A DNA stretch of 64,000 bases from Streptomyces sp. NBC_00457 (GTDB lineage: Bacteria; Actinomycetota; Actinomycetes; Streptomycetales; Streptomycetaceae). Below are positions 42,925 through 52,021 of the stretch, one piece after another. Positions within the stretch are counted from its first letter, which is position 1. Every line of letters begins with the position of its first letter. The stretch lies in the NCBI RefSeq assembly GCF_036014015.1, contig NZ_CP107905.1:10416001-10480000 (forward strand). The letters are read 5' to 3'. A program made the position numbers and the translations under genes. The notes beneath the pieces were generated by a model, which saw only the letters and a program-made list of their open reading frames with translations, did not search any database and was not told the DNA's origin.

Positions 42925-43100
42925 CACTCACCGCCGCGGGTGATGCCGTAGACCAGGGCGATCAGTCCGCCGGTGCGGGTGATGCGCCGTGCACGTCGAG
43001 GTGGCTGGGGTGTCGCTCGGCCTCGACCAGGTCTTCGCGCCGACTCGCACGGCCATGCCGACGGGGATGCTGAGGAGGAACAGTGGCTCGGTGAGATCGA
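42925..43100 (-). pseudogene. MFS transporter fragment
   Basis: EPLFLLSIPVGMAVRVGAK and, in another frame, RITRTGGLIALVYGITRGGE match the loop and next membrane segment of DHA2-type MFS pumps. About 60 residues remain, with a frame change. Confidence 0.5.
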
Positions 43101-43741
43101 GGGCATCGACCTGACCTTGACCTTCGTCCGCGCCAAACGAGCCGGCGCGACGCGCCTCACGCGCCGAACCCCGTAACCCGGATCTTCCCCGTGTAGGTGA
43201 GGCGGAGATCGGGTGTCAGTGTGTTCTGGGCTCTGGCGCTGATCTTAAATCTGCACGCCGGCGAGAAGCCCCAGCTGGGCCAACCGACCGCCTCCACGCG
43301 GACAACCCAGGAACGGTGGGTGCCGATGACGGGTTCACCGGCACCCTGAGGAACCTTCGACTGTGCCTGCCAGCTCCACTTCGCCACCCCAGACCATGAA
43401 CGGACTGAGGTGGAATCGGGCCCCGATGTCAATCCTCGAAGGATTTCCGAGTCCGATCACTTAGGTACAGGTCTAACGTCGGAGGTGTTCCCGGCTGCGG
43501 GGAGATGCGATGACGGGACTGAGCGCGATGACCGGCCTGGCGTGGGTGCCGTAGTCCTGCACGCTTCGCGTCGACCTCGGCGAGCCTGACCCGCCACCTC
43601 GCGCCCAGCCCCCACTTCACCCGGTAGGCCTGGGCATACATCTCGCTGCTGGGCAGCAGCGTGACCTTGGAGCATGTTGAGCCGGTCGAAGCGGGCATCC
43701 ATCAGCCCGCGCGGGTTTCGAAGTGGTTCTGCGCGGAGCCG
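43101..43741. other. Unrecognised stretch, possibly decayed genes
   Basis: Minus-strand frames read SGVAKWSWQAQSKVPQGAGE (43157-43432) and KVTLLPSSEMYAQAYRVKWG then LGARWRVRLAEVDAKRAG (43429-43698). They have some protein character but no recognisable domain, and the second ends in low-complexity sequence. I cannot support a specific gene. Confidence 0.3.
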
Positions 43742-44371
43742 TCAGGCAGCGCGAGCATCACTTCGCGGAACGCCGGCCCGGTCCGTCGTCGGGGAAGACT
43801 GCCACAGCGCCGTCGAGAGCCATATCAACGTGGCACCGACGACGATGTGCAGCGCGCTCGTGAACACCGACTCGGGCAGCGCGGTCAGAAACGCGAGCAG
43901 CGGTACTGCGACGGCGTACGCCCATGACGGCACCTTGGGGAACCTGCGGGCGCGGATCGTCGCCGCCCCGAACAGGGCGCATCCCACGGCGAAGACAACG
44001 GCCGAGCCGAGGAGTGCGGGAATAGTGGGGCCTGTTAGTTCCGCGTCGATGACCGCGTCGTCGAGGTAGAACAGCACGAGGTTCGAGGTGAACGCGGCCC
44101 CGCCGAACAGGCCGAGGCCGATGAGGTTCACGACGTAGGCGGTCTCGCCGAATCGGCCAGTCGCCTGGCTCTGCCGCTGGTGGAGCGCGCTGAGGAACGG
44201 CAGGGAGAACGCGGGGGAGAGGGCGAGAAGCAAGCTGGTCGCGGCGGTTTCCCCGGTGAACGCCTCGACCAGTGAGGGCAGGGCGATGAGCAGGCCGGAC
44301 AGCGCCCCGCAGAGGGCGCCGAGGCGGGTGAGCCGGGTGGAGACCGGTGCAGTGCTGATCGGCGAGGACAT
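43742..44371 (-). CDS. Integral membrane protein
   Basis: A 209-residue protein from ATG 44371 behind GGAGTGG. It has about six membrane segments, for example LGALCGALSGLLIALPSLVE, LLALSPAFSLPFLSALHQRQ, LLGSAVVFAVGCALFGAATI and AYAVAVPLLAFLTALPESVF. It resembles small actinobacterial multi-pass proteins of unknown role. It is divergent from a histidine kinase gene with a perfect palindrome between them, so it may be a target of that two-component system. Confidence 0.75.
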   Translation of the reverse strand: MSSPISTAPVSTRLTRLGALCGALSGLLIALPSLVEAFTGETAATSLLLALSPAFSLPFLSALHQRQSQATGRFGETAYVVNLIGLGLFGGAAFTSNLVLFYLDDAVIDAELTGPTIPALLGSAVVFAVGCALFGAATIRARRFPKVPSWAYAVAVPLLAFLTALPESVFTSALHIVVGATLIWLSTALWQSSPTTDRAGVPRSDARAA

Positions 44372-44498
44372 GTGGACCACTCCGGTTCGTCGAGGGGCAG
44401 GTCAGGGCCGCAACGCTAGGGAGTGACGGGTCGGCGGAGGGAGGTGCACAGCGGCGAAAGCGGCCGCTGGAAGTCACCAGCGCACGGGCGGCACCGGT

Positions 44499-44522
44499 GC
44501 CGTTCGGCATGTGCCGAACGGC
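44499..44522. promoter_or_regulatory. Perfect 11-2-11 palindrome between a membrane gene and a two-component system
   Basis: GCCGTTCGGCA, a 2-bp centre and TGCCGAACGGC form an exact inverted repeat in the 240-bp divergent intergenic region. Dimeric NarL-type response regulators bind such sites, and one is encoded nearby. Confidence 0.5.
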
Positions 44523-44611
44523 CATACCTGACCGGAGCCTTCCCGTCCGTGTCGCCCCGCGCATGGACCCGGCCTAGCCTGGCGGCAGCATCGGGCGGGT
44601 GGGGGGTGTGC

Positions 44612-45751
44612 ATGGCGGCGTATGTTCCGGTCCCGTGGGTGTCGCCGCTGCTGTACGGCGCGGTGCTCGCCGGCGGTCTCTACTACCTGGCGGCGGATCT
44701 GGGCAACGGTCCAGTGCTGGTGTCCTGGCGCACGGCCGGCTTCGTGGCGGGGCTCGCGGCCCTGTTCGCAGTGGAAGCGGTGGGGCGCCGGTGGAGCGAG
44801 GCCAGGGTGCCGCTCCTGCTCGCCCGGTTCGGCCTGACGGCCGCCGTGGTCGCCCTGGACGCCTCGGAACTGTCCCAAGTGCTGTTCGTGCTGCTGCCGT
44901 TCACGGCCTACTTCGCGTTCGGCCGCACGGTCGCGCTCGCGCTGGCGGCGCTGTGCGTGGCCGGACTGCTCACCGGCTATCTGCTGACCGCCCCCGGCTG
45001 GTACCGCGACATGGAGTACGTGTCCGACCTGCTCATGCTCGGCATCGGCCTGGTGCTGGCGATCTCGATGGCGGCTGTCGCCGTCGGCGAACAGCGGACC
45101 CGGCGTGAACTGCAGGAGTACGCCGCGCGGGTCGCGGAACTGTCCGCCGCGACCGAGCGCAACCGGCTGGCCCGGGACATCCACGACAGCCTCGGCCACC
45201 ATCTCACGGCCATCTCGGTGCAGTTGGAGATCGCCTCGGAGTTCCGCACCCTGGACCCGGACGCCGCCGGACGGGCGATGACCGAGGCCAGGCACTCGGC
45301 CAAGCTCGCGCTGGGCGACGTACGGCAGTCCGTGCGCGCGCTGCGCGACGAGGCCGCACGCCCGTCACTGTCAGCCGCACTCGAGGGCTGGGCGCGCGAC
45401 AGCGGTACGGGACCGTGCGTCACCGTCGAGGTGAGCGGCGACGAGGACGGATACAGCGCGGCGGAACTGACCGCGTTGTACCGGGCCGCGCAGGAGGGGC
45501 TGACCAACGCGCTGCGCCACGCGGGAGCCTCGCGGGTGTCGGTGGCCGTCCGGTTGACCGAACACGGCGCGCGGCTGGCGTTGGCCGACGACGGCTGCGG
45601 CTTCACGCCGGACACGGCCACCGCCGGATTCGGCCTGACCGGCATGAAGGAACGGGTGCACCTCGTGGCAGGCAGCGTGGACATCGACAGCAGCCCGGGC
45701 CAGGGCACCCGGCTCACGGTCGTCGTTCCCCGGGGTGGAGGCGAGCGGTGA
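44612..45751 (+). CDS. NarL-type sensor histidine kinase
   Basis: A 379-residue protein from ATG 44612. About five membrane segments (VSPLLYGAVLAGGLYYLAAD, FVLLPFTAYFAFGRTVALAL, YVSDLLMLGIGLVLAISMAA) precede a HisKA_3 domain with the phospho-acceptor His in LARDIHDSLGHHLTAISVQL. A HATPase follows with AQEGLTNALRHAGASRVSVA and LADDGCGF then GFGLTGMKERV. It lacks a large extracellular sensor, so it probably detects membrane stress or a membrane-embedded signal. It overlaps the response-regulator gene by four bases. Confidence 0.92.
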   Translation: MAAYVPVPWVSPLLYGAVLAGGLYYLAADLGNGPVLVSWRTAGFVAGLAALFAVEAVGRRWSEARVPLLLARFGLTAAVVALDASELSQVLFVLLPFTAYFAFGRTVALALAALCVAGLLTGYLLTAPGWYRDMEYVSDLLMLGIGLVLAISMAAVAVGEQRTRRELQEYAARVAELSAATERNRLARDIHDSLGHHLTAISVQLEIASEFRTLDPDAAGRAMTEARHSAKLALGDVRQSVRALRDEAARPSLSAALEGWARDSGTGPCVTVEVSGDEDGYSAAELTALYRAAQEGLTNALRHAGASRVSVAVRLTEHGARLALADDGCGFTPDTATAGFGLTGMKERVHLVAGSVDIDSSPGQGTRLTVVVPRGGGER

Positions 45752-46398
45752 GCGAGGAGCCGACGACGGTGCGGGTGCTGGTGGTGGACGACCAGCAGCT
45801 CATCCGCGACGGCATCGCGTCGCTGCTCTCCATCCGGCCCGGCATCACGGTCGTCGGCACGGCGGTGAACGGGCGGGAGGCCATCGAGAAGGCGGTGGAA
45901 CTACGGCCCGACGTCGTGCTGATGGACGTACGCATGCCGGAGCTGGACGGCGTCGAGGCCGTCGCCGTGCTGCGCGGCCGGGCGCCGGAGTGCCGGGTCG
46001 TGATGCTCACGACGTTCGACGACGAGGAGTACGTGGTCCAGGCGCTGCGGGCGGGCGCCAGCGGCTATCTCCTCAAGGACCTGCCGGCCGACGAACTCGC
46101 CCACGCGATCCGCCTGGCACACGCCGGAGTCACCCAGCTCGACTCCTCGGTGGCCGGCCGCCTCGCCGCCGCCCTGCCGCCACCTGCCCCCGTCCCGGCC
46201 CCGGTGGTCGCCCTCAGCCCGCGCGAGATCGACATCCTGCGGCTCGTGGCGCGCGGCCGGACCAACCGGGAGATCGCCACGCAGCTGTTTCTCAGCGAGG
46301 GCACCGTCAAGAACCACATCTCCCGCATCCTCAGCCGCCTCGCCCTCCGCGACCGCACCCAGGCCGCCCTGCGCGCCCACGAGCTGGGCCTGCTGTGA
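45748..46398 (+). CDS. NarL/FixJ-family response regulator
   Basis: A 216-residue protein from GTG 45748, overlapping the kinase stop (GTGA). The receiver domain has VLVVDDQQLIRDGIASLL, the phospho-acceptor Asp in DVVLMDVRMPELDGVEAV, Thr in MLTTFDDEEYV and Lys in GYLLKDLP. The LuxR helix-turn-helix reads LSPREIDILRLVARGRTNRE then TVKNHISRILSRL. It is the partner of the adjacent kinase and likely acts on the palindrome at 44499 and on other sites. Confidence 0.94.
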   Translation: MSEEPTTVRVLVVDDQQLIRDGIASLLSIRPGITVVGTAVNGREAIEKAVELRPDVVLMDVRMPELDGVEAVAVLRGRAPECRVVMLTTFDDEEYVVQALRAGASGYLLKDLPADELAHAIRLAHAGVTQLDSSVAGRLAAALPPPAPVPAPVVALSPREIDILRLVARGRTNREIATQLFLSEGTVKNHISRILSRLALRDRTQAALRAHELGLL

Positions 46399-46491
46399 AG
46401 CCCACCGCGAAACCAGTTCCCCGCGAGCCACCAGCCTCCTGGGGCGAGACTCTCGTCCGGCGCAAAGCCCTGCCGGCCTGGCTCCATCACC

Positions 46492-47652
46492 CTAGGACAG
46501 GCTGTTGATCTTGCTGCGGACCTTGTTCACGATGGTGGCCGGGAGCGTCGCGTAGCCCTGGAAGCTCAGGTCCTCCTGGCCCTCGGGGCCGGCGATGTAC
46601 GTGAGGAATGCCTTGGTGGTGGACCACGTCGCCGGTTTGTTGCCCTTGTCGCAGACGATCTCGTACGTGACCAGGTCGATCGGGTAGGCGCCCGCGGCCT
46701 TGGTCGCATAGTCGAGCTTGAGCACGAGGTCGTCGTCGGCACCGGCGATTTCGGCATCGGCGAGCGCCTTGGAGGCCGTAAGGACACTGGCGGCGACCGG
46801 AGCGGGGGCGCCGGTGTCGATCGCGACCGTGGGAATGCTGCGGGCGATCGCATACGACAGCTCGACGTAGCCGATCGCACCCACGGTCTTCTTCACGTGT
46901 TCGGCGAGGCCCGAGGAACCCTTGGCGGACTGGCCGCCCTTGGCCATCCACACCTTGTCGTGCCCGTACGACCACGCACTCGGTGCGGCGGCGCTCAGGT
47001 AGGACGTGAAGTTGTCCGTCGTGCCGGAGGAATCGGACCGGTGGGACGCCTGGATCGGTGTCGACGGCAGCTTGGCACCGGGGTTGAGCTTCGCGATCGC
47101 GGGGTCGTTCCACTTCGTGATCTGCGCGTCGAAGACCTTGGCGAGAGTGGGGGCATCCAGGACCAGCTTGCTGACCCCTGGCAGGTTGTAGGCGATCGCG
47201 ATCGGGCCGCCGAGCATCGGCAGGTGGACGGCTCGACCGCCGGAGCAGACGCTCTTGGACTCGGTGATCTGGGTGGCGCTCAGCGCGGAGTCGGAACCCG
47301 CGAAGGCGGTCCTGCCCTTCAGGAAATCAGTCTGTCCGGCACCCGAGCCGTTGCCTTCGTAGCTGATCCGGGTGTTGGGGCAGGCGCGCATGTAGTTCTT
47401 GATCCAGAACTGCATCGCGAACTCCTGCGCAGTCGAGCCGGAAGCCGACACAGCGGCCGCCTTGCCGCACTTGACCCCGCCGGCACCCGTCGTGACGGCG
47501 GGCGAGGCAGCCAGGGGCGTACTGCCAGCGGGCCGGGAACCGCCGCCCGAGCCGCAGGCCGCCAGGAGCAGAGCGCCACAGATAACCGCCGAGCCGACCG
47601 CCGGCATGCGCAGCCCGCTCTTCCGCTGAAGCTTCACTTTTCGGTGCTCCAT
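46492..47652 (-). CDS. PstS-like phosphate-binding lipoprotein
   Basis: A 386-residue protein from ATG 47652. It has a signal with lipobox VICGALLLAACGSGGG. The periplasmic-type binding domain has VSASGSTAQEFAMQFWI, YEGNGSGAGQTDFLKGRTAF, DSALSATQITES, SHRSDSSGTTDNFTSYLSAA and KGSSGLAEHVKKTVGAIGYV, all typical PstS phosphate-contact motifs. The usual pstCAB genes are not next to it. I see no GTTCA-type PHO-box repeats upstream, so this is an orphan or secondary copy. It is divergent from a phosphofructokinase gene. Confidence 0.88.
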   Translation of the reverse strand: MEHRKVKLQRKSGLRMPAVGSAVICGALLLAACGSGGGSRPAGSTPLAASPAVTTGAGGVKCGKAAAVSASGSTAQEFAMQFWIKNYMRACPNTRISYEGNGSGAGQTDFLKGRTAFAGSDSALSATQITESKSVCSGGRAVHLPMLGGPIAIAYNLPGVSKLVLDAPTLAKVFDAQITKWNDPAIAKLNPGAKLPSTPIQASHRSDSSGTTDNFTSYLSAAAPSAWSYGHDKVWMAKGGQSAKGSSGLAEHVKKTVGAIGYVELSYAIARSIPTVAIDTGAPAPVAASVLTASKALADAEIAGADDDLVLKLDYATKAAGAYPIDLVTYEIVCDKGNKPATWSTTKAFLTYIAGPEGQEDLSFQGYATLPATIVNKVRSKINSLS

Positions 47653-47840
47653 TCTGTGGACCGCCGCCAGGGTCGGCGCAGTCCTGATGATAACCATCCG
47701 TAGTGAGACAGTCTCTTTGGGTAATCACGCAGGAGTCCGGCCCTTGCGCACGTCGAGTGGCCACTGCGGATCGAATGGAGGGAGGCTGGAAGGGGGCGGT
47801 CTGCGGTGAGGCGGGGCGATCAGCGGATGGGAGGAAGCCC

Positions 47841-48866
47841 ATGAGGGTCGGAGTTCTGACCGGTGGCGGCGACTGTCCTGGCCTCAATGCCGTGATCCGC
47901 AGCGTCGTCCGCAAAGGCGTCCAGGAATACGCCTTCGACTTCGTCGGCGTGCGGGACGGCTGGCTCGGTTTGCTCCAGGGCAATGTCATGCCGCTGGACA
48001 TCGCCGGTGTGAGGGGAATCCTCCCCCGTGGCGGAACCATCCTCGGCTCCTCCCGAACCAACCCTTTCAAGCGCGAGGACGGCTTGCGGCGCGTGCGGGA
48101 CACCCTCGCCGAGCACGACGTGGACGCGCTCGTGGTGATCGGCGGTGAGGACACGCTAGGTGCTGCCACCGAGCTGAGCCGACAGGGCATCCATCTGGTC
48201 GGCGTGCCGAAGACCATCGACAACGACGTGTCCGGCACCGACTACACCTTCGGCTTCGACACCGCCGTAGGTATCGCGACCGAGGCCATCGACCGGCTGC
48301 ACACCACCGCCGAGTCGCACATGCGCACCCTGGTGGTGGAGGTGATGGGGCGGCACTCCGGGTGGATCGCCCTGCACGCCGGCATCGCGGGCGGCGCCAA
48401 CGTGATCCTCATCCCGGAGCGGCCCTTCGACATCGATGACGTCTGCGAACAGGTGAAGAGCCGATTCAAGATCAACTACGCGCCCATCGTCGTGGTCGCC
48501 GAAGGGGCAGTCCCCAAAGAGGGACAGATGATCCTCAAGGATCAGACGCTGGACGAGTACGGCCATGTGCGGCTGTCCGGCATCGGCGAATGGCTGACCC
48601 GGGAGATCTCGGACCGCACCGGCAAGGACGCCCGCACCACAGTCCTGGGCCACATCCAACGCGGCGGCACCCCGAGCGCCTTCGACCGGTGGCTGGCCAC
48701 TCGCTTCGGGCTGCACGCCATCGACGCGGTCAAGGACGGCGACTTCGGCGTCATGGTCGCCCTGCGGAGCACCAGCATCGTCCGCCTCCCCCTCGCCGAC
48801 GCCACAGCGAAACCCAAGAGGGTCGACTCGTCACTGTACGACGAGTTCGAGGTGTTCTTCGGCTGA
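47841..48866 (+). CDS. 6-phosphofructokinase, predicted pyrophosphate-dependent
   Basis: A 341-residue PfkA-family enzyme from ATG 47841 behind GGAGGAAG. It has VGVLTGGGDCPGLNAVIRSV, the catalytic VGVPKTIDNDV with Asp127, and VEVMGRHSGWIALHAGIAGG. The phosphoryl-donor residues read GGEDT (Asp104) and PKTIDND (Lys124). ATP-dependent PfkA has Gly104, whereas Asp104 with Lys124 is the combination of PPi-dependent enzymes (EC 2.7.1.90), as in Amycolatopsis methanolica. Such an enzyme works in both glycolysis and gluconeogenesis. The donor call rests on these two residues only. Confidence 0.85.
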   Translation: MRVGVLTGGGDCPGLNAVIRSVVRKGVQEYAFDFVGVRDGWLGLLQGNVMPLDIAGVRGILPRGGTILGSSRTNPFKREDGLRRVRDTLAEHDVDALVVIGGEDTLGAATELSRQGIHLVGVPKTIDNDVSGTDYTFGFDTAVGIATEAIDRLHTTAESHMRTLVVEVMGRHSGWIALHAGIAGGANVILIPERPFDIDDVCEQVKSRFKINYAPIVVVAEGAVPKEGQMILKDQTLDEYGHVRLSGIGEWLTREISDRTGKDARTTVLGHIQRGGTPSAFDRWLATRFGLHAIDAVKDGDFGVMVALRSTSIVRLPLADATAKPKRVDSSLYDEFEVFFG

Positions 48867-49065
48867 CCGGCCGCGGCGCTCGCCACATCGCCGTGGGACC
48901 TGCCAGTGCGCCGCGTGGTGCGGAACTGCGTGCGTGACCGGACCGAGTCGGCCCTGCTGTTCAGGTCAGCGCGGGTTTACCGGAGGCGTGGAACATTCCC
49001 GCCAAGATCACTTCAAGCCCAATTGCACTGGCGAGTTCGAACCCTCACCGGCGAAGATGGCACGC

Positions 49066-49626
49066 ATGGATGACCAACCCGCGCGCTGGAGCCAGGCAAC
49101 CATCTATCCCGACATGTGGGCTGACCCGGACGACGACCCCCGTAACAGCGAAGGAGCCAGTCCGGATGGGGAGTTGGCGACGCTGCTGGACTTCCTGACG
49201 GGCTATCGCATGACGCTGGCGATGAAGTGCGAGGGTCTGGACGCGGAGCAGCTGGCCCGTCGTTCGGTTCCGCCGTCCACGATGTCGCTGCTCGGCCTGC
49301 TCCGGCATCTCGCCGAGGTGGAACGGGACTGGCGCAACTGGATCAGCGACGGGGATCCGCTGCCGAAGCTGTACGGCGAGCGCGACGCGGACTTCCACGG
49401 AGCCGTCGCCGACCAGGCCCTGGTCGAGGCCGCGTACGCCGATCTGGCGCGCGAGCAGGCCGCGACCGACGCCGCGCTGGCCGAGCACCCGGATCTGGGG
49501 GAGCGTCTGGGGAAGGACGGCACATCGGTCCGGGAGCTGATGGTGCACCGGATCGAGGAGTATGCCCGCCACTGCGGTCACGCCGACCTGTTGCGGGAGT
49601 GTGTCGACGGAAGGGTGGGCCAGTGA
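49066..49626 (+). CDS. DinB-like (DUF664) protein
   Basis: A 186-residue protein from ATG 49066; ATG 49057 is also possible. The four-helix DinB fold is suggested by LATLLDFLTGYRMTLAMKCE, LLGLLRHLAEVERDWRNWIS and VHRIEEYARHCGHADLLREC. His in RHLAEVE and in RHCGHADL are the likely metal ligands. Actinobacterial members include mycothiol-dependent transferases, but most are uncharacterised. It is followed 27 nt later by a small membrane-protein gene. Confidence 0.83.
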   Translation: MDDQPARWSQATIYPDMWADPDDDPRNSEGASPDGELATLLDFLTGYRMTLAMKCEGLDAEQLARRSVPPSTMSLLGLLRHLAEVERDWRNWISDGDPLPKLYGERDADFHGAVADQALVEAAYADLAREQAATDAALAEHPDLGERLGKDGTSVRELMVHRIEEYARHCGHADLLRECVDGRVGQ

Positions 49627-49653
49627 CGAGGGCGGGCCAGTAGAGTCGCGGCC

Positions 49654-50007
49654 GTGGATGCGTTCTTACCGTTCCTGGCTCTGATCGCCGGCCTTGCCGC
49701 AGTTCTGGGGTTCTTCGCGTGGCTGGCCTTGCGTATGCGCCGTCGGGGTCTCACGGGCGGGGCGATGAGCGCGGCCTTGGCTTCCTATGAGGAGGCGTTC
49801 CGCATCACTGCTCACGAAGCGCACGTTGAGATTCGGGCACAGGCGGAACGCAAGGCACCGGTCCTGTCGCCTGACGCTCACTGGGGGCGAAACCCTGGCG
49901 ACGCGGGTCACGTGGGTGGGGAGGACCGTCGCCCACTTCGATCGCGTCCGTCCCGCGTGCGACGGGGGCTTCGCCGCTTGGTTCACGGTCTGGTGCGGAA
50001 GCGGTAG
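49654..50007 (+). CDS. Small membrane-anchored hypothetical protein
   Basis: A 117-residue protein from GTG 49654. One N-terminal membrane segment (FLPFLALIAGLAAVLGFFAW) is followed by RMRRRGLTGGAMSAALASYE, a pattern common in Streptomyces hypothetical proteins. After about residue 75 the sequence becomes Arg-rich and shadow-like, while other frames look more coding, so a late frameshift is possible. No function is known. Confidence 0.6.
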   Translation: MDAFLPFLALIAGLAAVLGFFAWLALRMRRRGLTGGAMSAALASYEEAFRITAHEAHVEIRAQAERKAPVLSPDAHWGRNPGDAGHVGGEDRRPLRSRPSRVRRGLRRLVHGLVRKR

Positions 50008-50562
50008 GCGCGCGGACCGGAGGCCCGGGATCGGGTATGGCCGGCGTCATCGGGTCCCGTATGCCGGACCCGCAGTGGCGTCAAGGGCGACTGGGAGGAG
50101 ACGCTGCGCGAACGGTCGGCTCTCCTCGACGTGAGAGACCGGGCCGAGCACGCCCCCCGAGGCCGAGCGGGCGTGGATCGACCTCGTCCTCGCTCTCGCC
50201 CGAGCCCACGAGGTGATGAGGTGGACTTCCCTGTCGACGTCGCCCTCGCCGAGCTCGTCCCAACGCTGGCGGTTGGGGCGGGCCGACGGTACGAAACGAA
50301 GTTATGGCCGGGGTTTCAGGTTGTCCGGTGTCCGGGGTATCGGACATGGGTTCTCGTCTCGAGCCGCTCTTTGCGGAGCGACCTCACATGCGCACGTCAC
50401 GTGTCACGAAGCTGCAGGTGCTCCGGTGGAGACGTAGAAGCTGGCAGTCATCTTCGTGTCCCCCGCCGTCCTCGCTGAAGTGGCCTGCTCCAGAGTCAGA
50501 TGAGCAACACGCGATTGGTCAGCGTCGGCGAGGTGAAGGCGTGGAGGTTCGCCGACACCGAG
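50008..50562. other. Gene-poor stretch with weak coding traces
   Basis: Plus-strand pieces KGDWEETLRERSALLDVRDR near 50090 and, one frame over, EAERAWIDLVLALARAHEVM near 50165 look like a decayed helical protein. No start, end or domain is identifiable, and I see no hairpin of note. Confidence 0.35.
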
Positions 50563-51342
50563 TCAGGTCTGCTGTTCGTACTGGAGCTCGGAATACCGTT
50601 GGGCAGCGATGTCCTTCGGGGTGCCCACGATCAGGTTCATAGTGGGGACATCGTTGTCGATCGCCTCCCCAGCTATTTGCGCGAGGAGCACGAGGTCACC
50701 GTCGTCCGGTGCCATGTCCCAAGGGTCGGAGAACCCGCCGATCTGAACGCAGATTCGGTGCCGGGCTCCGCTGGAGGCCCTGTCCAGGACGGCGTTCTCG
50801 AAACGGTCCAGTACTTCCTCTTGTCCGTCGCTGTCCGCAAATGAGCGAGTCTCCGGGGCGTCTCGCCAGTCCTCGTGGAGGGTCAGTCCGGTCACGGGAT
50901 ACAGCGTGCGTGGTTCATAGACCTTCACCTGCCTTTGCTCACCGTCGAGTTCATACGCCGCGGCACGCTCCGTGGTCTGAACTCCGGCGGGGACATGGAG
51001 TACCACGGACGACTCCGGCTCGTACTCGATGGAGGTGAAGAACAACAAGTGCCCGTCGGCGGGCAGTTCGATGTCCAGAGCATCGTGGGGCAGGGCCGCG
51101 CAGTCGATGGTCAGCACGAGAGGCTTCTTCCCCTCGGGCCAGCCCACTGAGTGCGGCAACGAGGGGAGCCCGCCCGTGCGGGCGGCCGGCCGAGCGCCCT
51201 CCCGCTGGGCGGGGGGCAATTCCTCGCGCAGGACCAGATAGACGCACGGGCGGGAGCGCTCCATCAGCTCCTGTGCGACAGCGCCGGGGACGCCGTGCTC
51301 GTTGGCCATCTCGTGAACGAGCCGTTCGTGGATGAAGGTCAT
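50563..51342 (-). CDS. DUF1963 (YwqG-like) protein
   Basis: A 259-residue protein from ATG 51342 (MTFIHERLVHEMANEHGVPG). It has the family layout: RTGGLPSLPHSVGWPEGKKP, LVLTIDCAALPHDALDIELP, GHLLFFTSIEYEPESS and, near the end, CVQIGGFSDPWDMAPDDGDL. It shares this pattern with 16193-17083 but is shorter. The role of the family is not established. It is monocistronic, with an IS3 relic just upstream of its start. Confidence 0.82.
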   Translation of the reverse strand: MTFIHERLVHEMANEHGVPGAVAQELMERSRPCVYLVLREELPPAQREGARPAARTGGLPSLPHSVGWPEGKKPLVLTIDCAALPHDALDIELPADGHLLFFTSIEYEPESSVVLHVPAGVQTTERAAAYELDGEQRQVKVYEPRTLYPVTGLTLHEDWRDAPETRSFADSDGQEEVLDRFENAVLDRASSGARHRICVQIGGFSDPWDMAPDDGDLVLLAQIAGEAIDNDVPTMNLIVGTPKDIAAQRYSELQYEQQT

Positions 51343-51474
51343 GCCTGGGATCTTGCCACGGGCCACTGACAGCTCTTTGGCTGTCGCCGCTCCAGGGTGG
51401 ACGGCGGTGAACCTTCCCCTTGATCGTGCACACCAGGAGACTGGGATCTGAGGTTCGAGAGGAAGCAGTGCCAG

Positions 51475-51815
51475 GTGGGAAGCAAGTACACGAAGCGGTA
51501 CACCGAAGAGTTCAAGCGGACGCGATCGTGCTCGTCGACTCCTCGGGCAAGACGGTCACGGCGGTCGCCCGGGAACTCGGCATCAGCTCCGCGTCCCTGC
51601 GCAGCTGGTGCCGCAAGGCGAAGGCGGAGCAGGGCGAGGACACTCCCGGCGAATTGAGCAGTGCCGAGCGCGAGGAGCTCAAGCGGCTACGGCGGGAGAA
51701 CCGCGAGCAGCAGCAAACGATCGAGGTCCTGAGAAAAAGCGCCCGCCTTCTTCGTGAAGGAGAACGAGAAAGCGGGCGCGAGAGGGAAAACCGCGGTAGC
51801 TCTCGAAGCGCGTGA
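51475..51815 (+). pseudogene. IS3-family OrfA transposase fragment
   Basis: GSKYTKRYTEEFKR then, after a 1-nt shift, DAIVLVDSSGKTVTAVAREL with GISSASLRSWCRKAKAEQGE is the OrfA helix-turn-helix. A leucine-zipper region follows (EREELKRLRRENREQQQTIE). A second shift at a run of five A gives APAFFVKENEKAGARGKTA. No OrfB is present, so the element is dead. Confidence 0.65.
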
Positions 51816-51966
51816 CCTTCTTTCAGGTCGTGCGAGCCGTCCGTGTTGAACTGCTCCGGGCAACCGGCCTCCCGCGGGTCCTTCACCTTCAGCAGCCGCG
51901 ATGATCGCCTTGATGCGATGGGTCGACGAGGGTGTGGCCCCGGACGAGATCCTTCAAACACACAGA

Positions 51967-52006
51967 GCTGTGGCCACCCAGCGTTCCGGCCGGGGGTGGC
52001 CACAGC
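51967..52006. terminator. Strong hairpin terminator downstream of the P450 gene
   Basis: GCTGTGGCCACCC and GGGTGGCCACAGC form a perfect 13-bp stem around a 14-nt loop. It lies 16 nt beyond the P450 stop and faces the IS3 relic. It probably ends the GS-P450 transcript. Confidence 0.75.
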
Positions 52007-52021
52007 CCTCTGTACGGGCCG

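Noticed and set aside
51730..51745. Programmed -1 frameshift signal in the IS3 OrfA fragment
   Set aside because: There is a run of five A, but the gene already carries another shift and has no OrfB, so decay explains it better.
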